Under the pieces are notes generated by a model that was given only the letters and a program-made list of their open reading frames with translations, searched no databases and was not told where the DNA came from. A stretch of DNA of 64,000 nucleotides from Novipirellula caenicola (GTDB lineage Bacteria; Planctomycetota; Planctomycetia; Pirellulales; Pirellulaceae). Positions within the stretch are counted from its first letter, which is position 1. Each line of letters begins with the position of its first letter. Location of the stretch: NCBI RefSeq assembly GCF_039545035.1, contig NZ_BAABRO010000004.1, positions 186,001 to 250,000 of the forward strand, in the 5' to 3' direction. Both the position numbers and the translations under genes were made by a program. Below, piece after piece: positions 53,791-62,669 of this stretch.

Positions 53791-54050
53791 CTTCACTTTG
53801 ACGTTGAGGTGGGGTTCGGACGGGTGGGATCAGACGGGGTGCAGCAAATGGGGTGCAGCAAAAATTCCGGGTGCAGGAAAACTTCGTTTGGGCTTCCAGC
53901 AGTGGAAATCGCATTGGAAATGATAGTCAGATCCACGGATCTTAGGGCGACGAAATGCTGGCGACCCCAAATCTCTATAGATATTGACTATAACATGTTG
54001 CTGCGGGCCAGAAGGACTGGCCGACTTCATGGCACTTTTGGTAACCGATT
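53791..54050. promoter_or_regulatory. Divergent promoter region, nagB and Nramp-like gene
   Basis: The gap of 260 bases contains the palindrome AGATCC-AC-GGATCT at 53929-53942 and an AT-rich stretch with CTATAGATATTGACTATAA at about 53973-53991 that could serve as a promoter or operator. I cannot assign a regulator from sequence. Confidence 0.3.
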
Positions 54051-55388
54051 GTGGTAGATCATAGCGAAACATACACGGCTGATGCGAGTGACGCCCCAAT
54101 TTCCGCGTCGGCCCCGAAAAATTGGTTCAGCTGGTTGACTCGAGTCGGGCCGGCGATTGTCGTCGCAGCCGTCGTTCTCGGTCCCGGCAGCATCGTTAGC
54201 GCCAGCCGTGTGGGCTGCGAATACGGGCTCGATTTGCTGTGGGTGGTGCCGTTTGCCGGGCTGCTGATGATCGGCATGACGATGGCCTCGATGATGATCG
54301 GCGTGTGCAACCGGAAAACGCTCTGCCAAAGTGTGGCGGACACCTTTGGTCGGCCGGCCGCATGGATCGTAGGCGGTTCGCTAATGATTGCGATCACCCT
54401 TTTCCAAGCGTCCAATAATAATGCGATGCTGATGGCGGCGGGAGGTTTTGTTGGCCCCTCGACGCTAGACAACCTCAGCCCCCTAGCGAAAACATCGCTA
54501 CTGCTAATCGTCAATCTATTGATTATCGCGATCGTTGTGTTGGGACGGCGTGATCTCTATCGATTGGTCGAACGGATGATGGCAGTCTTGGTCGGGATGA
54601 TGGTGGTCGCGTTTGGATTGAGCATGATCGCGTCGCAACCATCGATCAGCGAGATCGGCATGGGGTTGATCCCCAAGCTTGCAGCCAGTGGCGAGACAAA
54701 TTCGCCTGGCGATACCGCTGCGGCCGTTTCTTGGCTAAGCATCGGAGCGATGATCGCGACGACGTTTTCGGTGGCGGGCGCATTCTATCAGTCGTACCAA
54801 GTCAAAGAGAAAGGATGGACGCAAGCGGATTTGCGAGTCGGGCTGGTCGACAGTTTTGTCGGCATTGCCTCGCTCGCGCTGATCACCGGAATGATTTTTG
54901 TAACCGCCGCGACAGCGCTGCATGGTGTGATCGACCCCAGCGAGTTGAAAGACGCCAGCATGGTTGCAATGTCGCTGGAGCCCATGTTTGGCACGTGGGC
55001 AAAAATCGTCTTTTCGCTGGGAATTTTTGCGGGCGCGGCAAGCTCGTTTCTCGTCAATGCGCTCATTGGCGGCGTGGTGTTTTGCGACGCCATCGGACTG
55101 AGCAGCAAAATGTCTTCCACAAGCGTCCGCACCTCGACCATCGTGGCACTGTTGTTGGGATGGCTGGTAGCCAGCACGGTGACGATCACGGGGATCGACT
55201 TGGTCAGCTTTATTGTCATCGCCCAGGCGTTGACGGTGCTCTGTTTCCCAATCCTGGCGATCGTGATCGTTTGGCAGTTACAAAAGCTTGCCGTCCGCGT
55301 GCCAATTGCCATCAAAGTGCTCAGCTGGCTTGGTCTCATCGTGGTGCTGGCGTTGTCAGCCCGCACCTTGTGGGGGCTATTGTCGTAG
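54051..55388 (+). CDS. Nramp-related transporter without canonical metal-binding motifs
   Basis: The protein has 445 residues and about eleven transmembrane helices, with the Nramp-type segment PAIVVAAVVLGPGSIVSASRVGCEYG in helix 1. In metal-transporting Nramps this position reads DPGN; here it is GPGS (residues 44-47). In helix 6 the usual MPH motif is replaced by the segment VAGAFYQSYQV (about 240-250). The protein is thus a divergent family member that may transport something other than divalent transition metals, or be driven differently. It starts at a GTG without a strong ribosome site. It is divergent from nagB, so an amino-sugar link is possible but unproven. Confidence 0.85.
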   Translation: MVDHSETYTADASDAPISASAPKNWFSWLTRVGPAIVVAAVVLGPGSIVSASRVGCEYGLDLLWVVPFAGLLMIGMTMASMMIGVCNRKTLCQSVADTFGRPAAWIVGGSLMIAITLFQASNNNAMLMAAGGFVGPSTLDNLSPLAKTSLLLIVNLLIIAIVVLGRRDLYRLVERMMAVLVGMMVVAFGLSMIASQPSISEIGMGLIPKLAASGETNSPGDTAAAVSWLSIGAMIATTFSVAGAFYQSYQVKEKGWTQADLRVGLVDSFVGIASLALITGMIFVTAATALHGVIDPSELKDASMVAMSLEPMFGTWAKIVFSLGIFAGAASSFLVNALIGGVVFCDAIGLSSKMSSTSVRTSTIVALLLGWLVASTVTITGIDLVSFIVIAQALTVLCFPILAIVIVWQLQKLAVRVPIAIKVLSWLGLIVVLALSARTLWGLLS

Positions 55389-55642
55389 CGATTAAAAAGG
55401 CGACTCAACAACGGCGCGTCCCTCCCAACGTGGTGGCAGCGTCCTCGGGTACTCGGTAGCACCGCTTTTTGGGGATAAGGCGTCGCAATTTTGGGGGCAG
55501 CGACGCCACTTCGCATCCCCACCAACGGCGGGCGGTACGAAGGGCAAGATTTAAAAGTTTTCCGGCTAATAAATCGGTCCGCCGTTCGTTACCATCACGT
55601 TGACGCACCTTTTCAAGCTACCCCCAACGCGCGAGCTTTCTC

Positions 55643-58600
55643 TTGTCGTACCGCATCTCTAACTTTCAAAAGTTCGGTTTTGCCAGCGTTTTTGTCCTCC
55701 TGTTTGCCACGCTGCTGTGGGCGGCCGAGCCCAACGAGGCCACCTGGAAGGAGGTTCAGGACGCCATCAATCAGGGGCTACCCAAAACGGCCGTGGAAAA
55801 GTTGGAACCGATCATCAGCAAAGCCAAGGCCGAAAAAGATTACGACGAAGCGATCAAGGCAATTGGGATGAAAATCTCGCTCGAAGGCACGATTCAGGGA
55901 AATCGTCCGGAAGAAAAAATTGCTCACATGAAGGCCGAAATCGAGCAGGCGCCCGCCGCGATGCAACCGATGATGCAGGCGATTGTCGCTCATTGGTACT
56001 GGCACTTTTTCCAGCAAAACCGCTGGCGGTTCATGCAGCGGACGCAGACCGAAGCCCCCGTTAGCGACGACATCAACACGTGGGATTTGCCGCGGATCTT
56101 GGAGGTCACCGCTGAGCAATTTGACAAGGCACTCGACGACACCGATGTGCTTCAAAACACGCCGATCGCTGACTATGACGAATTGATCGAAAAAGGAACG
56201 GCACCGGACGACTATCGCCCCACGCTTTGGGATTTCCTCGTCTTCGAAGCACTCGAGTTCTATTCGGCCGCCGAACAAGCCGGTGCACGCAGCGAAGATG
56301 CTTTTGACTTGCAAGCCGACAGTCCCGTTTTTGCTGCCGCCAATGACTTTATGAATTGGACTCCGGCAACCGAGGACACCGATTCGCCCAAGTTCAAAGC
56401 GATCCAGTTGTACCAGCAACTCTTGAAATTTCACCGCGACGACACGGATCAATCGGCGTTCATCGACGCCGACCTGCACCGACTCGAATTCGCCTACAAC
56501 CAAGCCTTTGGCGAAGAGAAGGCGGCACGTTACAAGGCGGCACTGAAACGGTTTGCCGACGAACATGCATCGCACGTGATTTCGGCACGTGCCCTACACA
56601 ACTTGGCCTCCGTCGTGCACGGTGAAAACGACTTGGTCAATGCCAAAGAAATCGCCGAGCAAGGCTTGGCTCGTCATCCCAACAGCATCGGTGGAAACCG
56701 CTGTTACAACCTGATCAAGCAAATCGAAGCCCCCTCGGCATCGATCACGACCGAACGTGTGTGGAACGCTCCGTGGCCGACCGTGGATGTTCGCTACCGC
56801 AACGTCGAGAAAGTGTACTTTCGATTAGTGACGTTTGATTTCGACGAATTCGTGAATTCAAATCGTTACCAACCGATGCAACTCAATCGTGCTCAGCAGG
56901 CCGCCTTGATGAACCAAAAAGTCATCAAACGCTGGTCTGCGGATCTGCCAAAAACCGAGGACTATCAAGAACGCGTTGAACAAGTGAAGGTGCCCGAGGA
57001 TATCCCGGCTGGATCGTATTTCTTGTACGCCAGCCACCGCGAGGATTTCGCACACGACGACAACCAAGTCAGCATGGCCGAGGTTTGGGTCAGCCAGTTG
57101 GCGTTGGTGCTGCGAACCGCTAGCGGCACGGGAACGCTCGAAGGCTTTGTGCTGGACGCAAAAACCGGGGAACCACGCCAAGACGCGTCGGTCAAGATTT
57201 GGGCCAACGAGGGCAACCGCCGGGTGGCTTTGCCGACCGTCATCACCGACGCCAACGGCTTTTTCAAAACGAAAGCCAACAACCGCCACAATTTGATCCT
57301 GTTGGCGTCACATCGCGGGCAACGACTTTCGTCCAACCATGGCATTTCGGTTTATCAATCGAATAATCAAGAACGCACCCACCAACAGACCCAATTTTTT
57401 ACCGACCGCACGTTGTACCGCCCAGGGCAAACGATTCGCTACAAAGGAATCAGTTTCTCGGTCAACCAAACCAGAAACAATTATCAAACGTTAGCGAATC
57501 AACAAGTGGTGGTGGTCTTCTCGGACGTCAACGGTAAAGAAATCGAGCGATTGACACACCGCACGAATGACTACGGCAGCTTTAGTGGCAGCGTGACCGC
57601 TCCGCGAGACCGCTTGATGGGGCAAATGTCACTGCGGGTCGATGGCGTCGCGCGTGGCCAAACCCAGTTTCGGGTCGAAGAATACAAACGTCCGAAATTT
57701 CAAGTCAAACTAGACGCCCCAAGTGCACCCGCCAAATTGGGCGAATCCGTTACCATCCCAGCCAAAGCGACCGCCTACACCGGAGCCGCGATTGATGACG
57801 CGTTGGTGTCGTGGCGTGTGGTCCGCGAAGTGCGCTATCCAATTTGGTGGACATGGTCGTCGCGTCGTCTGTGGTTCCCCCCACGACCACAGGGCAACCA
57901 AGAAATCGCTCATGGCACGACGCGTAGTGGTGCCGATGGATCGTTTGAAATCACGTTTGATGCCAAGCCCGATTTGTCGGTCCCCGAAGAAAGCGAGCCG
58001 ACATTTCAGTTCACGGTTTACGCTGACGTAACCGATTCCACGGGCGAAACACGCTCGGATCAACGTTCGGTCCACGTTGGCTACACTGCACTTGCCGCCA
58101 CGATGACAGCCGATGATTGGCAAACCAGTGACGAGCCAGTCGCGATTTCGATTACCACCAAAACGCTTGACGGTGATGGACAGTCCGCCGAGGGCACGGT
58201 GACGGTGTATCAATTGAAACAGCCAAGCGAAGTCGTCCGTCCGTCACTTGGTGGACATCACTATCAACCACTGCATCGAGCGGACTCGAAACCGGCACCT
58301 GATTTGTCGGACCTCAACACGTGGGAACTCGGTGACCAAGTTGCCAAACAAGACTTCCAAACCGACGGCGCCGGCAACGCCAAGTTGACATTCGATTTGA
58401 CCGCAGGCCCGTACCGAGCCAAGCTCGAAACACGAGATCGGTTTGGCAAACAGGTCACCGCACTGCTACCGATCAAGGTACTTGACCCGCAGGCCAAGAA
58501 ACTTGCGATCAAGATTCCTGATCTTTTCATGCAAGAAAAGAATTCGCTCGAACCGGGCGAAACGATGCGAGCGATCTGGGGCAGCGGCTATGAAACCGCC

Positions 58601-61600
58601 CGCGCGTTCATCGAAATTGAACATCGCGGCAAACTGCTAAAAAGTTATTGGACGCCTGCGAATTCGACTCAAGTTGTGATCGAACAACCGGTCAACGAAT
58701 CGATGCGAGGCGGCTTTATCGTGCGAACGACGATGGTTCGCGAAAACCGAGCCTACTTCCATAACGAGCGAATCGAAGTGCCGTGGACGAACAAGGAGCT
58801 AGATATCCAGTGGGAGCACTTTGTTTCCAAACTGGATCCTGCTGCCAAAGAGACGTGGACCGCGATCATCAAAGGCCCCGACGCCGAACGTGCGGCCGCC
58901 GAGATGGTGGCGACGTTGTATGACGCGTCGCTCGATGCGTTCCAGCCGCACACGTGGATGCAGCGTTTCAACGTCTTCTACCAAGACTACTCGAGGATGC
59001 ATTCCCAGTTCGAAAATTCGGCCGAATCGCTGCGTCAAATTTGGCACGGATGGCATCGCAATCAGCGGAACGGAAACTTGTCCTATCGCCACTATCCGTC
59101 GATGATCGTGGAAAATTTGTGGGGATACCAATTCCGAAACCAAAAGAAAGGGGGCATGCGATCACGAATGAGGACCGATAGTTTGGAGGCATTCGCAGCG
59201 CCTGCACCAATGTCGGCGGCCATGGATGCCGGGGCGATGATGGGCGAACCCGGAGGCCTCGGGGCCAAGTTGATGATGGAAGCTGACGCCGAGATGGCCG
59301 GAGGCGAGCGACAGGCTGCCCCGCAAGAGGGTGGCGATGGCCAGGACGCCGCCAACGTCGATCTCGAAAATGTTTCCGCACGCAAAAACCTGAACGAAAC
59401 TGCGTTCTTCTTTCCTCATCTACTAGCCGGAGACGATGGTACTGTGCGGATGGAATTCACGATGCCCGAAGCCCTGACCGAATGGAAGTTCCTCGGTTTC
59501 GCTCATGACACGAAATTGCGCAGCGGCTTTCTAAGCGGCAAAACAGTGACGGCAAAAGACTTGATGGTCCAACCCAACCCACCTCGTTTTGTTCGTGAAG
59601 GCGACTTGATCGAATTTACGGTCAAGGTCAGCAACCAATCGCCAACGCAACAAACCGGACAGGTTCGTTTGTCGTTTGCCGATGCAAAGAGCACCCAAAA
59701 TGTTGATACCAAACTCGGCAATGACACCGCGGTTCAATCGTTCACGATTGCCGCCGGCCAATCGCAATCGTTGTCGTGGAAGATCAGCGTGCCCGATGGA
59801 ATCGGCTTCTTGACCTACAAGGCCATTGGATCTACCGGACGACTTTCCGATGGTGAAGAAGGTTATTTGCCAGTCCTGTCACGCCGTGTGTTGGTAACGG
59901 AATCGATTCCATTGCCGATCCGCGGCAAGCAGGTGAAGCAGTTTGATTTTGAAAAGCTGCTTCAATCCGGTAGCTCCGACTCGCTACAACATCAATCATT
60001 GACACTGCAGGTCGCATCGAATCCGTCATGGTACGCCGTGATGGCGCTGCCGTACTTGATGGAATATCCGTACGAGTGCAGCGAACAGGTATTCAACCGA
60101 TTGTACGCCAACACGTTGGCCCAGCATATCGCCAACAGCGATCCCAAGATCGAGCGTGTGTTTGATCAGTGGCGAGGCACCGCGGCGCTGGACAGTCCGC
60201 TGGAAAAGAACGAAGAACTGAAAACGGTGATGCTCGAAGAAACCCCTTGGGTTCGCCAAGCGGAAAATGAAAGCCAGGCTCGTCGCAACGTCGGTATCCT
60301 GTTCGACAGCAATCGGCTGCAGGACGAAACGAAGCGGAACCTGTTTAAATTGACCGAGATGCAACTCGAAGACGGTTCGTGGCCTTGGTTCCCCGGCGGA
60401 CGCGGCAATGACTTTATCACGTTGTACATCACAACGGGTTTTGGTCGGATACGACATTTAGGCGTGACCATCGATGCCCAACCTGCGATCCGGTCACTGA
60501 CGCGGCTCGACGGCTGGGTGACCAAGCAGTACGAGGACATCAAACCAGAGAATCGCGACAAAAATCACCTGTCGACAACGATCGCGTTGTACTTGTATGG
60601 CCGAAGTTTCTTCTTGCAGGACCAGGCAATTGCAGCGGAACATCGTGAAGCGGTCAATTACTGGGTCAACCAAGCGAAAACGCATTGGTTGAAATTGGCG
60701 GTCCGGCAATCGCAAGCTCACATGGCGGTGGCACTGAAGCGATTTGGTGAAGCCGAAGCCGCGCAAGGCATTATGGCATCGATCAAAGAACGATCGGTCA
60801 GCGATGAAGAGCTTGGCATGTATTGGCGGGACACCGAATTGTCATGGTGGTGGTACCGTGCTCCGATCGAAACCCAAGCAATGATGATCGAAGCCTTTGA
60901 CGAAGTGATGAACGATCACGAGGCGGTCGAAGCGTGTAAGGTTTGGCTGTTGAAACAGAAGCAAACGCGAGATTGGAAGACGACCAAAGCGACCGCGGAC
61001 GCGATCTACGCATTGCTGCTGCGAGGCAGCGATCTGTTGGCGTCCGATGAATTGGTCCGCGTTGAACTTGGCGAGAAATTGATCGAGCCGGGAAATGTCG
61101 AAGCCGGAACCGGATTCTACGAGGCCCGCTTCGCTGCCGGCGAAGTCAAACCAGAACTTGGCAACGTCACCATGAAAAAAGTCGACGAAGGCGTGGCTTG
61201 GGGCAGTTTGCACTGGCAATACCTCGAAGACATCAGCAAAGTGACGCCTCACGAGGGCACGCCATTAACTCTGGAAAAGAAGCTGTTTGTCAAAAAGAAC
61301 ACCGCCGATGGTCCAACGCTGGTCGCAGTCGATGGGCCGGTCTCGGTGGGAGACGAGTTGGTCGTGCGAATCGTTTTGCGGACCGACCGCGATATGGAGT
61401 ATGCTCATATGAAAGATTATCGCGGCAGCGGCACCGAGCCGGTGAACGTTTTATCTCAGTACAAATACCAAGATGGACTGGGGTATTACGAATCAACTCG
61501 TGATACGGCGACGCATTTCTTCATCGACTACTTGCCAAAGGGAACGTATGTGTTTGAGTACAGCACACGCGTCCAATTGAAAGGCGAGTACCAAACGGGA

Positions 61601-61675
61601 TTTGCGAACATCGAGTGCATGTATGCTCCCGAATTCAACAGCCACAGCGAAAGCTTGCCCATTGTGGTCCAGTAG
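55643..61675 (+). CDS. Bacterial alpha-2-macroglobulin with thioester motif
   Basis: A huge secreted protease-trapping protein of 2010 residues. It has a TTG start at 55643, a signal peptide (FASVFVLLFATLLWAA, no lipobox cysteine), an N-terminal helical region (about 25-400), MG domains with a DRTLYRPGQTIRYKG motif (near 590), a bait-like low-complexity stretch rich in A, G and M (about 1180-1245), the A2M domain (FFPHLLAGDDGTVRMEFTMPEALTEWKF near 1255), and the thioester CSEQ (C1479) in a helical alpha/alpha domain (about 1440-1800). Many bacterial A2Ms are lipoproteins paired with penicillin-binding protein 1C; here neither is seen. The sigma factor gene follows seven bases after the stop. 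Confidence 0.92.
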   Translation: MSYRISNFQKFGFASVFVLLFATLLWAAEPNEATWKEVQDAINQGLPKTAVEKLEPIISKAKAEKDYDEAIKAIGMKISLEGTIQGNRPEEKIAHMKAEIEQAPAAMQPMMQAIVAHWYWHFFQQNRWRFMQRTQTEAPVSDDINTWDLPRILEVTAEQFDKALDDTDVLQNTPIADYDELIEKGTAPDDYRPTLWDFLVFEALEFYSAAEQAGARSEDAFDLQADSPVFAAANDFMNWTPATEDTDSPKFKAIQLYQQLLKFHRDDTDQSAFIDADLHRLEFAYNQAFGEEKAARYKAALKRFADEHASHVISARALHNLASVVHGENDLVNAKEIAEQGLARHPNSIGGNRCYNLIKQIEAPSASITTERVWNAPWPTVDVRYRNVEKVYFRLVTFDFDEFVNSNRYQPMQLNRAQQAALMNQKVIKRWSADLPKTEDYQERVEQVKVPEDIPAGSYFLYASHREDFAHDDNQVSMAEVWVSQLALVLRTASGTGTLEGFVLDAKTGEPRQDASVKIWANEGNRRVALPTVITDANGFFKTKANNRHNLILLASHRGQRLSSNHGISVYQSNNQERTHQQTQFFTDRTLYRPGQTIRYKGISFSVNQTRNNYQTLANQQVVVVFSDVNGKEIERLTHRTNDYGSFSGSVTAPRDRLMGQMSLRVDGVARGQTQFRVEEYKRPKFQVKLDAPSAPAKLGESVTIPAKATAYTGAAIDDALVSWRVVREVRYPIWWTWSSRRLWFPPRPQGNQEIAHGTTRSGADGSFEITFDAKPDLSVPEESEPTFQFTVYADVTDSTGETRSDQRSVHVGYTALAATMTADDWQTSDEPVAISITTKTLDGDGQSAEGTVTVYQLKQPSEVVRPSLGGHHYQPLHRADSKPAPDLSDLNTWELGDQVAKQDFQTDGAGNAKLTFDLTAGPYRAKLETRDRFGKQVTALLPIKVLDPQAKKLAIKIPDLFMQEKNSLEPGETMRAIWGSGYETARAFIEIEHRGKLLKSYWTPANSTQVVIEQPVNESMRGGFIVRTTMVRENRAYFHNERIEVPWTNKELDIQWEHFVSKLDPAAKETWTAIIKGPDAERAAAEMVATLYDASLDAFQPHTWMQRFNVFYQDYSRMHSQFENSAESLRQIWHGWHRNQRNGNLSYRHYPSMIVENLWGYQFRNQKKGGMRSRMRTDSLEAFAAPAPMSAAMDAGAMMGEPGGLGAKLMMEADAEMAGGERQAAPQEGGDGQDAANVDLENVSARKNLNETAFFFPHLLAGDDGTVRMEFTMPEALTEWKFLGFAHDTKLRSGFLSGKTVTAKDLMVQPNPPRFVREGDLIEFTVKVSNQSPTQQTGQVRLSFADAKSTQNVDTKLGNDTAVQSFTIAAGQSQSLSWKISVPDGIGFLTYKAIGSTGRLSDGEEGYLPVLSRRVLVTESIPLPIRGKQVKQFDFEKLLQSGSSDSLQHQSLTLQVASNPSWYAVMALPYLMEYPYECSEQVFNRLYANTLAQHIANSDPKIERVFDQWRGTAALDSPLEKNEELKTVMLEETPWVRQAENESQARRNVGILFDSNRLQDETKRNLFKLTEMQLEDGSWPWFPGGRGNDFITLYITTGFGRIRHLGVTIDAQPAIRSLTRLDGWVTKQYEDIKPENRDKNHLSTTIALYLYGRSFFLQDQAIAAEHREAVNYWVNQAKTHWLKLAVRQSQAHMAVALKRFGEAEAAQGIMASIKERSVSDEELGMYWRDTELSWWWYRAPIETQAMMIEAFDEVMNDHEAVEACKVWLLKQKQTRDWKTTKATADAIYALLLRGSDLLASDELVRVELGEKLIEPGNVEAGTGFYEARFAAGEVKPELGNVTMKKVDEGVAWGSLHWQYLEDISKVTPHEGTPLTLEKKLFVKKNTADGPTLVAVDGPVSVGDELVVRIVLRTDRDMEYAHMKDYRGSGTEPVNVLSQYKYQDGLGYYESTRDTATHFFIDYLPKGTYVFEYSTRVQLKGEYQTGFANIECMYAPEFNSHSESLPIVVQ

Positions 61676-61682
61676 GTACCCC

Positions 61683-62330
61683 ATGACGATATCAGAACCT
61701 AGCGAAATCGATGCTCACTTGGTCGCTCGGATTCGCGATGGCGATTCCGATGCTTGGCAAGCATTGATCGACCGTTACGAAGGCCGGTTGTTGGCGTACA
61801 CCAACAGCCGGATTCGAGATCGAGCGGCGAGTGAGGATATTGTGCAAGAGGCCTTCGTGGGGTTCTTGATCAGTTTGCCCAACTACGACGGATCGAAACG
61901 GCTGGAAAGCTATCTGTTTTCGATTTGTGCTTACAAATTGACCGACCACCTGCGGCGCGAAGGTCGACGCCCTGCGTTGCAGCTGCATCGCCGTGCATCG
62001 GGTGACGGAACCAACATCGATTTCGCTGGCGGTGAACGTGTTGCCAGCTCGATTGCCCGCAGTGGCGAGCGAAAACAGATCGAACAGTCCGCGATTCGTG
62101 ATGCGATCGCCGAGCAGATCCAGCGGTGGAAACAGGGCGAAAGCTGGTCCAAGCTCAAAGCGATCGAGCTGTTGTATGTCGTCGGATTGTCCAACAAGGC
62201 GGTGGCCGAGAAGACCGATTTGACCGAACAACAGGTCGCTAATTTCAAAAGCGATTTTCAGCTCCGTTTGCGTTCGATCATCAGCCGCATGAATCTCGAC
62301 GCTGAAGTGTTCCCTGAATTGGCGGAGTGA
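61683..62330 (+). CDS. Sigma-70 family (ECF-type) RNA polymerase sigma factor
   Basis: The ATG at 61683 gives 215 residues. Region 2 has WQALIDRYEGRLLAYTNSRI and DIVQEAFVGFLISLP, with SYLFSICAYKLTDHLRRE for the DNA-melting part; region 4 near the end reads LLYVVGLSNKAVAEKTDLTEQQVANFKSDF, a helix-turn-helix. It lacks regions 1 and 3, so it is of ECF size with a longer linker. It sits seven bases after the macroglobulin gene and is probably translationally coupled to it. No anti-sigma factor is visible in the window. Confidence 0.9.
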   Translation: MTISEPSEIDAHLVARIRDGDSDAWQALIDRYEGRLLAYTNSRIRDRAASEDIVQEAFVGFLISLPNYDGSKRLESYLFSICAYKLTDHLRREGRRPALQLHRRASGDGTNIDFAGGERVASSIARSGERKQIEQSAIRDAIAEQIQRWKQGESWSKLKAIELLYVVGLSNKAVAEKTDLTEQQVANFKSDFQLRLRSIISRMNLDAEVFPELAE

Positions 62331-62507
62331 GTTGGCTTACGCTTCGCAAAAGTAGCGCTGACTGGGCGTTCTCTGGGAGGGCGTCGAGTTTGAAATTTGC
62401 AGAAGTATTTGGCGGGCCGAAGGTTCAGTCATTTGCATAGCCCAGGCTAGACGTAGCGAGCTTGCGAGCGAAGCTTAGGTCTGGGGCTCTGCTCCTTCGC
62501 AACGGCC

Positions 62508-62648
62508 GAAACTCTTGGCGGCTTGTTGATTTAATGAAGTTTCCTGCGGCAAGGGGTGTATGATGGACTTTCTAGTCCGTCAATGGCGCATTCGACGGAC
62601 GAGGAAGTCCATCGTACGACTAAAACAACAAGCCGTTGGCGAGTTTCG
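62508..62648. repeat. Nested hairpin element, copy 2
   Basis: It matches the element at 6654-6790: GATGGACTTTCTAGTCCGTC (62562-62581) and GACGGACGAGGAAGTCCATC (62594-62613) as inner arms, TTGATTTAATGAAGTTTCC between inner and outer left arms, and outer arms CGGCTTGTTG/CAACAAGCCG. An outermost pair CGAAACTC/GAGTTTCG completes the fold. It stands between the convergent sigma factor and CHAT genes, where it could also act as a terminator. Confidence 0.75.
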
Positions 62649-62669
62649 CTACATTGATTCCAACCTTCG

